DNA of 64,000 bases from Pinus tabuliformis (lineage: Eukaryota > Streptophyta > Pinopsida > Pinales > Pinaceae). Below the pieces are notes generated by a model. The model searched no databases and was not told where the DNA came from. It saw nothing but the letters and a program-made list of their open reading frames with translations. Where the stretch lies: positions 826,768,503-826,832,502 of the forward strand of contig CM062819.1 of assembly GCA_031772625.1 (NCBI GenBank). The letters run 5' to 3'. The translations under genes were made by a program, and so were the position numbers. This document shows, in pieces, positions 21,640-33,587 of the stretch. Each line of letters starts with the position of its first letter. Position 1 is the stretch's first letter.

Positions 21640-22830
21640 CTCTATCTGACCAGTGACATATCTGATACCAAGTCAAAAATTATATCATAATTTGCGACAA
21701 CCTTTATTGTCACAGTATCAATACAATTTTTTAATGGTTCCTCACTCATGAGGAGGTAGAGAAAGATCTAAATGAATGCCATGTTGGGGCTTGTGGAAAT
21801 ATGTTTGGTTATGCCACCATACAAAATATTTTATGTGTTAAGTACTTTTGGCCTACTATCTTTCACGATTGTATCATTGCGGTCCAAAAGTGTTATCTCT
21901 CTAGGTGTATGATTGTAAAACCTATGCTCCACCAGCTCCTTTACACCCTTTCATTTTCATTGGACCTTTCACAAAATTGGGCATTGAATTTATGATATGT
22001 GACCCTCACTCGATCGGTGGGCATGGGTACATTATTGTGGTGGTAGACTATTTTACCAAATGGGCCAAAGAGATCCCTACATATAATAACACCAACGAAA
22101 TAACTACTCTCTTTCTCTTAAATCACATCATTGCAAGGTTTGGTATACCATAGGCTATAGTTATAGACCATGGGAAGCATTTATGTAATCACATGATGTC
22201 TGAGCTAACTGCCAAGTTGGGCCTTCACCATGAGATATCAACTCCCTAGTACCCATAGGTGAATGGGAAAGTCGAAGCGATCAACAAAGTTTTGAAAATG
22301 ATGCTTCAACGCATGATAGGGATCCATAAGTTAGATTTCCATCTTATCCTTTATGAAACCTTGTTGGCATATCAAAACTATGTTTGGACTATTACCAGAT
22401 TCATGCCATTTCAATTGGTGTATGTACTAGATGCAATCCTTCCTATCGAATGTGGAATTCCATCTCTAAAACTTGCTATCAAACTCCTCCCTGCCACTTC
22501 CACAAAACAAGAGGATCTCTTCCATCTGACACATTTATATGAAACCTGGCGTGATGCCACAATGGCTAATGAGGCCCATAATAAATGCATTAAGGTGTGA
22601 GACGATAAGAATGTTAATCCTCATTCCTTCTTGGAAGGTGACCTTGTCTTGTTGTATGATCATGAGTCTGATAAGTTACAATCTAAGAATTTTGAGCCAA
22701 TGTGGGTAGGCATGTACATTGTTAAATGTGTTCTTACGGAAGGATCCTGCAAGATTATTGATTTTTATGGAGTACCATTGGCATAGCCCAGAAATGGGAT
22801 GTACCTCAAAAAATAACATGCTAATTCATT
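21640..22830 (+). pseudogene. gypsy-2 integrase
   Basis: The N-terminal HHCC zinc region is degraded (the usual CHPC reads CYLS near 21890). The catalytic core keeps its three acidic positions: Asp in VVVDYFTKWA (about 22048), Asp in VIDHGKH (22168) and Glu in NGKVEAINK (22263-22290), in D-D-35-E order. Two TAG stops at 22247 and 22256 fall where glutamine is expected. The C-terminal part includes FEPMWVGMYIVKCV and a PRNGMYLKK-like end near 22795. Integrase inserts the DNA copy into the genome. Confidence 0.87.
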
Positions 22831-22929
22831 TTTGCATAGTTCACTGTGTACATATTGTTTATAGGTTTGTTGAGTGTGTCTGCAGTGTGTTCCCTTCAGA
22901 GTTTCCTATTGTTTATGTTAATCTTTCTT

Positions 22930-23330
22930 TACATTTGGTTTGCAAATTTTGGCATCCCTTCAACCATATTTTGGTTATGATGATGGTTCTAGTCGTAGTA
23001 TTCATAATCTTTCCTTCGCAGTGTGGCCTATATATGCTCCAAGTGGTGTGTTAATGAGTTTACAAGGGATTTTCATCGGTCACTCTACCAATAATATCGT
23101 TGAGTATAGTACAGTGATCGAACTATTTTCTGATTCTATCTCTCATGGTATCCACTGTATAGTTGTTAGACTTGACTCACAACTTATGTACTACACTTGA
23201 AGAATTTATATTTAGTTAGAAGTCTAACTATTCTTCTTATGTTTTTAAGGGTCCGCCTTTTGGAAAGACATTTTGATTATATACAATATCAACACATTCC
23301 TAGAAGTCTAAACACATTGAAAAATGCATT
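22930..23330 (+). pseudogene. Extra RNase H-like domain downstream of integrase
   Basis: Reads FGYDDGSS, then PIYAPSGVLMSLQGI, NNIVEYSTVIELFSDSISHG and VVRLDSQL. After a frameshift it continues as VRLLERHFDYIQYQHIPR. The N-I-x-E-Y-x-x-x-I-E-L motif with a preceding D-G-S-S and following L-D-S-Q-L fits an archaeal-type (aRNH) RNase H, the second RNase H of plant Tat elements. Here it lies after the integrase end, a position I would not have expected. Confidence 0.72.
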
Positions 23331-23599
23331 GGAAAATAATTTTTTAGATAGACATTTGTGACATATGTAAATTAAATCCAATTCACATCACATACATTGA
23401 ACAAGATAATAGAACACATGAGAAACACTAATAGGTAGATAGTTGTATATATATATAATTTTGGTTTTACAAAAATATGTGCCCAAGACACATATGGCCA
23501 CATGGCCTATCATATCAAAAAATACATGTAGTCAAAATATGGCTCTATAGCCTCCTAGTAGACTAATCCTGATGGTGCTCATGATAACAAACAACTGCA

Positions 23600-24830
23600 T
23601 GAGCTACTTTGCACAGTAGCTGACTAATACGCTCACCCGATAGTATGTTGTTGTAGTTTCATAGGGATTTGGTTGAACCTAGTCTCTAGAATTCCTTGGG
23701 TCAATCCCTCAATATGTCACTCAAACTCTGTAAGAGTCTCAACCAAATTAAGATCATGTAACACCTCTCATGGCCCTACAACAACCTGTACTCAAACATG
23801 TGTCTATTGTGGGTCTCTAGGACGTTGAAGATAGGATGATCCCACTAGTCAAATGGGTCCAATGTCTGCATGTAAAAATCAATAGTTAGTCTTGGATACA
23901 TAAAAATACCAAAAAAATTGTAAAACTCAAAGATAAAAAAAGAATCAAAATGATCTCGTTTTACATATGCCACTCCATTGCTGGCCTTCAGGTAGTACAA
24001 GCTTTCGATCCCCATGGTAATCCATCCCAGCATATGGATAGTCTTCAACCATAATGAGTTGCATACACAACCATTGAAAGAAGACAAGCGTGAAACTCAT
24101 GGATGATGGACCAACATGTCTAGACATGAGGTCTACCCATCATCTCATCTGTGGCACTCTAGGATCTGGAAGCTCAAATGAGATATATTGTGGATGGAGT
24201 AATGGAATCCTCTCCAAAGGAAATGAGATCAAAATGGAACCACACCCAAAGTTTTTCAAATGTACATCCCTTGCTTTGGTGATTTTTTCCTTCATGTTTG
24301 TTGATACTCCATCGCTGCAACTAATTTTTTTGGCTCTATACATTCTAATGCATATTTGATTTGGGACCTGTTAGTCAAATGAAAGGTAGTGCTACCAGAA
24401 AATCTAGAAATAATGAATAGGATTGTCCTGAGAGGCAAACAAACCACATCCTTTATCTCAATTTTCCCATCTTTTGTTGGCTCGGATCGAGGTCTACAAT
24501 TTGCAGCAATATAATCCTTGATAGTTTCTCCACCCCTTCTTGAACAAGAGAGTGAGATAGGAGCACCTCTCCTCAATAAACCTGTCAAGAAATAGATTTC
24601 TTTGACCTGTATGTTGAGCATATGTTCTCTAAGACTGAAGGATTGTGTCTGCACATCCCATGCCCTGGCAAGATACTTAAATAGTTCCATCTGTTGTCTC
24701 ATCCCAGGAAGCCAAAAGAGCTTGAGAAGCCCACAATTTGTCAATGCCTAAATGATTTTTGGATCATTGGCAGCATCTCTTTCTCACCAAATCAAAACAA
24801 TTTCATTTTGATAGATACCTAAAACATGAA
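23600..24830 (-). pseudogene. Antisense ORF between integrase and 3' LTR of gypsy-2
   Basis: The minus strand reads ANDPKII (TAG) ALTNCGLLKLFWLPGM, then an open 150-codon stretch (24744-24292) with VKEIYFLTGLLRRGAPISLS and IEIKDVVCLPLRTILFII. Further pieces in shifted frames follow: FGCGSILISFPLERIPLL, VEDYPYAGMDYHGD and VLPEGQQW. Antisense ORFs in this position are known in Grande and other Tat elements. The EIYFLTGL..RG motif recalls the plant mobile domain, but I hold that loosely. Function is unknown. Confidence 0.68.
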
Positions 24831-26999
24831 AAAAAAAATCACTAGAATAAATCCCAAGCAAAAATTTGAGAGAAATTTGAGTGAAAGGAGTAAAATAAAA
24901 ATAAAAAATGCACCCAGCACACCCTACTAAAGGGAGATAGTCTAGTGCAGCGTTCTCCACAATTGATTTTTTGCTGGCTCGCCATAATTTTTGACATTTC
25001 TAGGGTGTGTTGGAGCTAGGGAAAAAAATTAAGGCACTAAGTCACTCAAAATTTGAAAAAAATTGCACGAAATGAAAAACCAAAACCATAAAAAGAAAGA
25101 GGAAGGTAATATCTCCTACTTAGAAGTGATGGCACCGAAAATAATCCACCAGATTGGCCACAATCAGCTGCTGAAGATTGGGGGAAAAATGCACTTAGAG
25201 CTCTCTCACCAAGAGGTAAAGTGTGAAATGTTAAAAATGAAATTACTTTTCACCTATTTATAGTCATTTTTGTGAATATTTATTTATATTTTATTATTTT
25301 GATCTAAATTCGACCCAATTTTACCATGTATAATATATTTTTAATATTTTGATGATGTTCTGAGTAGGTTAATGACTTTTTGAAGGAACTAATGGCATTT
25401 TTGAGTTAAAAAAAACCATTTTGACTATGGAGCATACTTTTATAACTTTTCCAGTCTCTATAAACTCACGAAAAAGGAACCCCCTAGAGTCCTCTTTTAG
25501 CGCTTTTCCGACTCCCTAAACATGAAAATATTTTCGAGCACTTTCCTTTTTGAACTCATTAAAGTAAGTGAGAAGATATCTGCCCAGTATAAGTTTAACC
25601 CTTTTCCATACTGGGATAGACTATTTACGAAAAAGGAATACCTTAGTCGAACATGGCGAAGAGGTTCTCATGAGTATCATTTTATATCTTTTCAGTCTCA
25701 AAAGATTATTTATGAAAAGGAACCTTTGGAGTTTTCTTTTTCACATATATTTAAAACTCTCTAAACATGAAATAGGAGTCGAGTTACACTTCCGTTGGAC
25801 TCGTAAAAGCATCAAATAACATTGGCCTCATCGAACATGATGGGATCGAACCACTCCTTCTCAAGGTTCATTAAATATACTCATAGGGATTCACCGAAGG
25901 ATTAACTTACAAATAAATCATATGTTACCCTCCTCCAGCTTGTTAAAAATGGAGAGGTACTGACCAGAAATGGTTGAGGAAATTGGGAAAATATGGTACT
26001 TAACCTATTAATAACAGTGAGTCGCTCTTGTACATGACACTCTCTCACATCATTTTCGTGACTATTGGGTTGGGAAATATGATTATATGTTGGTTCATCA
26101 CACCATATCAAAGCCTTCACGTTGGTTTTGGGTCGATACTTCGAACTTTATAAAGTGTCATCAATATGTTCAAGAGAAGTCCTTTAGTTGATATTTTCTA
26201 TGATACTTCTAAGCCTTCATTCATGTATTCCATTCCTGAACCAGTTCCACATCAACATCATTTTGTCTCAAATATTGATATCCATTTCATGTCGTTGATA
26301 CTAGATACATCAAGGCCCTCTTGTAATGGATCACTTCCTATCGACATCAGCTCATTATCCAAGAAGTTGAATTAGAAACTCCCTTCTGTCCCTTGGGGAT
26401 TTCATACATCAATGACAAGTTTCCTTGCTCTCAGTGATAGGTTTTCATCATTGGCCTTTGATCAAAATATTATATTTGGTGTTCGAATTCAACTTAGTCA
26501 TTCACACCATACAGATTATACTATGGTACCTTGAGAGACATTAAATTCATTAGTGGTTTCTCTCATGTTTGTTAATGACTTACATCATTTTCCGGTAACC
26601 AGATGGTGTCTACCATGTTCGAGTCCAACTCGTTTATTCGCATGGTTAGACTCATACATTGCATGATCAAGTGAACGAGATAGAAGACCCTGAATCTAGT
26701 TCCATCCATTTGGGCTACGATTTTAGGATTAATGCAAGATTGCAAAGCATGATGGCCATGATCATACAAACAATCAGCCAAGCATGGGTCCACTCTCTGT
26801 CATCAATGGACATGAATCTTTAATCAATATACATGTAATGTTAGCTTATGTGTTGAGCATTGGTATGCCTCCCTTAACAAAGATATCATGATGAAAATGT
26901 ATTATAACAGATGATGATCTCAACTAGTTGTTCTTGATCCATACTTGTCACAAGGTAAAGCACTTCAGTCATTAGCTATCATTTCAGAATTTGTATTTC
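24831..26999 (+). other. Repeat-rich 3' untranslated region of gypsy-2
   Basis: No pol coding. The stretch 25430-26100 aligns with 36180-36910 in gypsy-3 and consists of degenerate units around 'gactcgtaaaa', 'acgaaaaaggaatac' and 'aaactctctaaacatgaaa'. The remainder (26100-26999) shows nothing recognisable. Confidence 0.55.
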
Positions 27000-27010
27000 A
27001 GGGGGAAATA
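27000..27010 (+). promoter_or_regulatory. Polypurine tract of gypsy-2
   Basis: AGGGGGAAATA directly precedes the TGTTATAG LTR start. Confidence 0.72.
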
Positions 27011-28045
27011 TGTTATAGGACATTTTTTCACATCTGGTTAATAGGCCTACAAACCGAATCAATCAACATCTGTGAACATGTTGCCATCATCCCCTTACAA
27101 AGCCCTAAGCATGACCTTTACAAACATTATGAGTTTTTGGGATTAATAACTCAAAGTAAATGTTTTTAGCCCCACCACACCATGTCCCTTTATCCACCTA
27201 TGTTCAGCGCTGATTTCTCCCTTCTGCATCAACATTGATCGACACTTGTTGCTCCCTTCTGCAAGTGTGCTGATTCTAGAAATTTGGGAAAATTAAAAAA
27301 AAATTCTTAAGCTTCCTATTCTAGAAGATTCCAAGGGTTGTTTTAGCTATTTACCATGGATAAGAGCTCGAATCCTATCTGATCCTACCTTAGAGACTTC
27401 ACTTCTTATCCCTTGAGCTCATTCTCCCATCATAAATGGATCTTAAGCTCATTATGGTAAATCCTATACTGCCATCACTCTCCTATAAATTTGCTGCCAT
27501 CCATAGCATCAAGGTTGGATTTTGGAGATTGATTGTGCCCTTATTTTGCTTCCTTTAACCTAAAGGAGTCATCATGTTCATTCATTAGGGCTGATATTGA
27601 GTTGTGATTTGTGGTAAGGAAAGACAAGTCAACTTGGGGACACTTCTATAAGACCAACTACTATTTATGGTTGTAAATTCTCTCCTATTTCTATTAATAC
27701 AAAGAGTATCTTATTTTCATATATGTTTTGTATTATGTTTACATTCATGTATTTAAATACCTTGTTGGTTCATTGCATAGATATGTTATATTATGCTACT
27801 TGTTGTCATAGATCCATTGCTTGTTTCAGTTGTGTGTGCAAGTTATACTTATAGCACTTGTAGCTACAATTGGATCTTACGATCGAGGACGAATGAGAAG
27901 CTTGCTACAGATTCAAGGTAGGCCTCTTTACCATTCTCTAACTTCTCTAATGAAAATTATATATTCTTTTTCTTCTATTATTCTATACCATTACACTAGG
28001 TCTAGGGAATTCACCTTTGTCTGTGATAGTAAATTCTGCATAACA
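27011..28045 (+). repeat. 3' LTR of gypsy-2
   Basis: 1035 bp, TGTTATAG...GCATAACA, preceded by a polypurine tract. The right 605 bp match the two pieces of the 5' LTR. A CTATAAAT TATA box lies near 27482, equivalent to that at 10415. Confidence 0.85.
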
Positions 28046-29932
28046 GTAAGAAAACATGGAAATAGGGTTTTCCTTGGTTCCAAGTAAACATCCAAACATT
28101 TCTCAACTAAAAAAAGAAAAACAAAAAATCTTAGACTTTGGGTGCCAAATATTGCTTTATGACCCTCTAACTCTAGTTTCAAACATGACCATTTGTAGTC
28201 TAGAGCAAGTTTATATCTAGTAAATGTTGTAGCTTGCCCCATTTTTAGTGCTACCACTAATATTGGGATGCTTGGAAGCATAACTAAAAATCATATCATT
28301 TGAAATATGTGTTTTGCATGTTTCATGATGAACTTATCTATGATGACTAGATTTAATTCACACTTTAACTCCATCCAAGGAATCCATACCCTCATTTTGG
28401 TTATTTGAACATCCATTTAAATAGTTGAAATTTCAAAAACCATGATTATTAAATAAGCAACATGCATTCATACAACACTAGGGAGGCCACCATAAGTAGT
28501 GATCATTAAAATTCAAGTCATCAGGTGGGATCTGTTATGGCCAAATTTCTTCTCAGTATTGGTACAAAGTCGAGTTTGGAAGAAGATGAATCTATAGAAG
28601 ACATGAAGTGGTGTAATCTCAAGTAAGTGAAATTCTAGAAACTTGAGTGTGCAAAATCCAAGGATTCATATTATAAGCACTCTACACACAGTCTCTCTGA
28701 CCCTTTATGCATTTTGCTAAAAGCATAAACAATTTTGTATGAGTGGATTACAACTGGTGGATTCTCTAGCATATTCAAGACTCTATAACCACCTCATTGG
28801 CCTATATGTAAGAGGAATGCTATGTAAATATTTTAGTTAATCAATTAGTGTTCAATTATTATGAGAAACATATGTTTTTGGGATAGTTTTACTCATGTTT
28901 GTGTGCTAGTGATGTATTTGGATTATGTTTACATTATTGCCTTTTTTGTACATTCTTTAAGTTCTATTTTACTAAATGAATGTGATTAAAGATTAACTAA
29001 TGGACTTGGCATCCCAACTAAATATTAAATACTATAAACATCACTTAGTTGTCATCAAACATGCCTCAAGTGAGAGCTCCTTCCTTCAAAAGGTTGAATA
29101 TGTTGGTTTACTAGACTATTGGGACTTTTATTAGACACCTTATGCAAACCTAATTCCTATCATGAATCCAACAACATGATGTTTATGCTCAAAAGTGAAA
29201 TTCAAGTCTCACCATGGAAAGAAATATCTTAGGGATAGTGAACATGAAGTCTGGGATGAAACCATAAAGATTTCTTAAAGCAATTATGGGAATTGATTTA
29301 AGGAATAAAACTAACTACTTATTAGGATATTGATTTTCTAAACAAGTTTGCGCTATTGTTCTTCCCTAAGGATACTAAGTCTCCTTGATGCATGAAAATA
29401 TATTTTAGAATGACCATTAGGTTAGTAGTCAAATTTTCATTAAAAATCAAGTTGATCATGCCATCCTGAAGTTGGATTAAACCCACATTTATGAAGATAA
29501 TTAAACATTGATATTACATGCACTAGTGTAACAAAACCAATGGAAAACCTATTTAACAATAAAAATAAATAAAAGAAACACTAGCTAGGGCAACTTTATA
29601 CGAAAAAATGAAGTAAGAAAGCATAGTATTGAAACAAGATTTTAAAACAAAACTAGGAAAGTTGAAAGATAACAATATAGAGAGAAATAATATATATGCA
29701 CAGAAACATGATATGAATTAATTAAAAAAACTTTGAATTGCACAGTAAAATAACTGAAAACAATGCTCACAACTTGATAGGCTCCCAACAAGAGGGATTC
29801 TTCTACAATAGATAAACCAAGATAGGTGAAGCCTCTAATGGTGAAAATCCTATTATACATATCCATTTTAGTTTATAGTAAATGCCAAAAATATGTAACC
29901 ATGAACACAAATGAAGAAATTTACCTTCATGA
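28046..29932 (+). other. No recognised feature
   Basis: A/T-rich sequence between two retroelements. I found no ORF, RNA gene, terminal repeat or tandem array that I can support. Confidence 0.5.
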
Positions 29933-30511
29933 TGTTTTTTGTGGAGCTTGATTATCTTCCTCATTGCAATGTTTTTTTTTCAATCACATTTTGACCCTTG
30001 TTGCTGATGGGGGTATAAGGCGTATTTCCAAAGTACTTTTGTAACTGGGGGGCACAGGAGATGAAGAAAATTATTTGGAGCCCCACTTCGTAGGGGTTCT
30101 TGCGTAGCAGCCCCAAAGAGAATTTTTTGGAAATTTTTCCTTCTAAAATATTGTAATTTCATAGCTAATTTGGACCATTGATATTTAGGTTATAGATCCA
30201 ATTTATGGTTTTCTATCCTATAAGGAAACCCTTTTCTTATGAGGGGATTGTTTTGTAACTATGTATTATTGAGATACCATTATAATTGATAGGGAGAAAA
30301 TTATGAGGAGAGAAGAGGATATTGTTGTGGAAGTGTTGCAGGTTGTCGTCCCTTCATTTTGTTCGATGAAATAAAAGTATTGGCTATATCTCCATGAACA
30401 TAACCCAAATTGGTTGAAATACATATATTTTCATTTCCTTCATTTGTTTCATTATATGTTTTATTTCCATGTTCATTTTTATTTTATTGCTTTGAGATTT
30501 TATTCCTAACA
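29933..30511 (+). repeat. 5' LTR of copia-2
   Basis: 579 bp. It starts with a decayed TGTTTTTTGTGGAGCTTG (copia-1: TGTTGGGTGTGGAGCCTG) and ends TATTCCTAACA. The two LTRs align through their right halves. Confidence 0.8.
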
Positions 30512-30526
30512 ACTATTATCAAAGAC
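30512..30526 (+). promoter_or_regulatory. Decayed primer-binding site of copia-2
   Basis: ACTATTATCAAAGAC sits where ATTGGTATCAGAGC is expected, with G-to-A changes. Confidence 0.6.
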
Positions 30527-30609
30527 AAAGGTTTATTTGGATGATAAAACTCATAGCAAAGGAGGGCTCTTGGTTTGAGTGAGACTAATAGTGAAATATG
30601 GTTTTAGGG

Positions 30610-31240
30610 TTGAGAAGTTTAATGGCCAAAACTACTAGCTATTGAAGATGCAAATGGAGGATTATTTGTATCTGAAAAAATGTGTTTTCTATCATTGGGC
30701 AGAGTATCAAAGAAGCTAGTGATTGTGAAAGACAAAGAATGGGAGATTCTTGATAGAAAGACACTAGGAACAATATGGTTTTGATTGATAGCATCAATGG
30801 CTTTCAACATTTCAAAAGAAAAGATAATTGAGGGTTTGATGTCAACATTGGCTAAAATGTACCAAAAACCCCTTTGCTTCAAATTGGTTGTGCATGGTAG
30901 CCTCAGTGGCTTTTAACATTTCAAAAGAAAATACAATGGAGGATTTGATGATAGCAGCGGCTAAACTATATTAAAAACCATCAACTTCCAACAAGGTATT
31001 TATTATGAAGCATTTATTTAATATGAATATGCCAGAAGGTGGGTTTATTTTTTATCATGTAAATGAATTTAACATTGTCCCTAGTTAAATAAGTTTTGTA
31101 GTAGAACACTTTAATGATGAGGCTAGTGATCTTTTGATTTTTTACTGATTTCCATAAATTTAGAGTGGCTTGGTCATGGTTGTGAAAAAATATATCTCTA
31201 ACTCGAACACTATAAAGTTTTGTGATGTTATTTGTGTTAT
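30610..31240 (+). pseudogene. copia-2 gag, interrupted
   Basis: Reads EKFNGQNY (stop) LLKMQMEDYLYLKK, DKEWEILDRKTLGTIW, MAFNISKEK, then after a repeat KHLFNMNMPEGG, HVNEFNIV and NTIKFCDVICVI, a typical copia gag (UBN2-type) with stops and shifts. The 31240 boundary falls inside the conserved LKFDDVVGVIL-like segment, so gypsy-3 landed in the gene. A stretch of ~110 bp is duplicated (about 30790-30870 and 30899-30985). Confidence 0.8.
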
Positions 31241-32157
31241 TGTTACAGTTCTATTTGGGCACATCACTCTCGACATTCAAATCAGTACTATTAGGGCAGC
31301 GCAACCTTGGTCAAGGGTAACTATGTTGCAAAGTACGTAGGCCCATTCAAGCTTGCATTGTAGTGCACTTAGGCCCACTTTGACCTACGTTGGGCAAGAA
31401 TGAGTGAAATTGACATAGGATTCTGGGAATATTCTCTGATTCTAGAGCATTCTAAAAGGATGCCCAACTCTTATCTCATCCTATGAGGTCAACTTTGGAT
31501 AGGCTATGGATCAATTACCCTTTTATCTTCTCATCCATTTCACCATGGGAACTAACTCCAATTTTGGAAAACCATTCAATGCCCAATTTATGACATAACC
31601 ACCTGCATTTCCCTATAAATTGACCACTCATCATAGTGATTAGGGGGATGGAATTTGAATATTGTAGAGAAATACTGTTGGTTTGAGATTTGAGTTCATG
31701 TCAAGTAATGTTATGCTGCTGGATTGATGCGCTTTTGGTGTGATGAGGGTTTGGACTGAAGCTGGTTGAGTGACACAGGATCAAACCACATTGGGTGTAA
31801 CTCTTTCTACATAAATAAAATTGTTTGTTCCTTTTCCCATATTCTTTTTCATATCTATGATGCATATATGTTTCAATGTTTTTGATTCCATTTTTTTATA
31901 GTAGATAGATCATGTACTTTGATCGTTGTCGTCTTCTATTTCTGTTGACAGGTACCAATTGAGCGGATTTAGTTCGAGAGCGGGAGCGATGGGAGTAATT
32001 AAAAGGAGATCAAAGGAAGCAAAATATCACCAGTAAGTTCCTTCATCTCATCTATATATTATAGGAAAAGGTTAAACCACTTTCTTTCTATTGTTCTAAG
32101 TGAAACTACCTGCTTAGGTAAAATGTACTTATCCCTAGGTATAAATTCCATATAACA
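31241..32157 (+). repeat. 5' LTR of gypsy-3
   Basis: 917 bp, TGTTACAG...TATAACA, followed by a primer-binding site. A TATA-like CTATAAATT lies near 31610, matching the gypsy-2 LTR promoter. The end 'cctaggtataaattccatataaca' resembles the gypsy-2 LTR end. Confidence 0.78.
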
Positions 32158-32160
32158 AAT

Positions 32161-32178
32161 TGGCGACCATACTGGGGA
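32161..32178 (+). promoter_or_regulatory. Primer-binding site of gypsy-3
   Basis: TGGCGACCATACTGGGGA starts 3 bases after the LTR. Confidence 0.82.
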
Positions 32179-33587
32179 ATGAGTGTCATTCCTGGTAGTT
32201 TTTCCTCATCATATTACATCCTAGTAGACTTTACTTGACTTCATTGATCTCCTTTTAGTCATTTCGAAGTGTTTTTGGTCAAAAAGTGTGCTTAAATGTC
32301 TCCTGATTGGACTCTATAGCACCAGCGCAGTGTTGGTCTTGACACAGTGCGCAAAAGAGCAACCTTAGCTTAGAGATAGTGCACTGCAGTGTACTGTCTC
32401 CCACTCAGGGCTGCATTGATCCTTGTCAGGCTAAAAAACCTATTTTCCGCTTGGTTTTTTCCAAATTTGCTTCTGATGTTGTTTGTTGAAAGATGAATGT
32501 TTTCTATGACTCTGAAATCAATTTACATTTCTTCTCCTATCCCTAATTTGGCCTTGATTGTTTAGTGTTTCTTAAGATATTTCTTTATCATTATCAATTC
32601 ATTGTCAAGGTTAGCTTACATCGATTAGTCTTTTCTGAACAAGAAGTGTCGTAAAGTCTTCACTTATTTGAAAAAGAAATTGTCGTAAAGTCTTCATTTC
32701 TTATGAAAAGCATTGATTGATTGGTTGTGCATTTAGTTTCCTTATTTTCATCTAAACATTAAAGGAATGAAAAAAATTACATGCATTATGCATTTAGAAG
32801 TTTGTGTGTGCTTGTCGGAATAGTATAGGGAAAGTCGCATTAGATGTGCTATATTCTCTTTGTGTAAAGATTTTGATTGCTCTATCCCTTTTAGTTACAG
32901 TTTTCATTGTTCAAATCAAATGAAAATAATATTTCTCATCATAGTTTCATTCTAGGAGTTTTAGAAACATCACACGGTGAACTTGAAAGGAAAACTTTTA
33001 AACAATATCAACTAAAATTTATCTCAATTAACCGAATGGAGCATTGTAACTTAATGCATAACCTCTAGAGGTCTACACTAGAGACGTGTTCTAGCGTCGT
33101 TAAACATAGCAGCTATCGCTAATTGTTTGTGATACATTCTGAGTGTTATACCTCATTCCCCGTATGTAAGTATATCGTAGCTCGTCCATGTAATTTTGGG
33201 TATATAGGGTGGTGTTATTGTACGAAAAGTATAAAGGAATGCTCTCACTGTTCGGATTCGCATTAGACAACACTAACACGGATTGGGCATCCACGTATTT
33301 TTGGGTATATTTGGGAGGACTACATTAGGTTGTTATCCATCCATAAGTAACTGACTCGGTCACATTGTATACTGAGACATTGAAAACAACATCCAGAGAG
33401 ATTTCTTGCATGTATGTTAAGTCCTTGGTTTATTGAGGCAGTATATTGCAGTTCACAGTTACTTGGTAATCCTTTTGCCTAGATTATCCCTCTTTTGTTT
33501 TGTTATATTATTTTGAATAAAATAAAATTAATTGACCACAGATAACATCCTCCATGTCATTCCTTAGTTGATCTTAGGCTGAGACAT
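32179..33587 (+). other. Untranslated leader of gypsy-3
   Basis: No coding signal. 33050-33490 aligns with 16660-17100 of gypsy-2 (see there). Confidence 0.6.

Larger units (their letters stand above)
10366..28045 (+). mobile_element. Large degenerate Ty3/gypsy element, probably Tat lineage (gypsy-2)
   Basis: The parts in order are: truncated 5' LTR split by a nested element, primer-binding site at 15835, long leader, gag, RT, RNase H, integrase, an extra RNase H-like domain, an antisense ORF, a repeat-rich 3' region, polypurine tract, and a 1035-bp 3' LTR with TGTTATAG...CATAACA ends. An extra RNase H plus an antisense ORF before the 3' LTR points to the Tat (Ogre/Grande/Retand) group. Every coding domain has stops and frameshifts. 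Excluding the nested insertion it is about 12.8 kb. Confidence 0.85.
29933..31240 (+). mobile_element. Old copia element, 5' part (copia-2)
   Basis: LTR, degenerate primer-binding site and the first part of gag, cut off at 31240 by the insertion of gypsy-3. The LTR is related to that of copia-1. The remainder of the element presumably lies to the right of the window. Confidence 0.8.
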
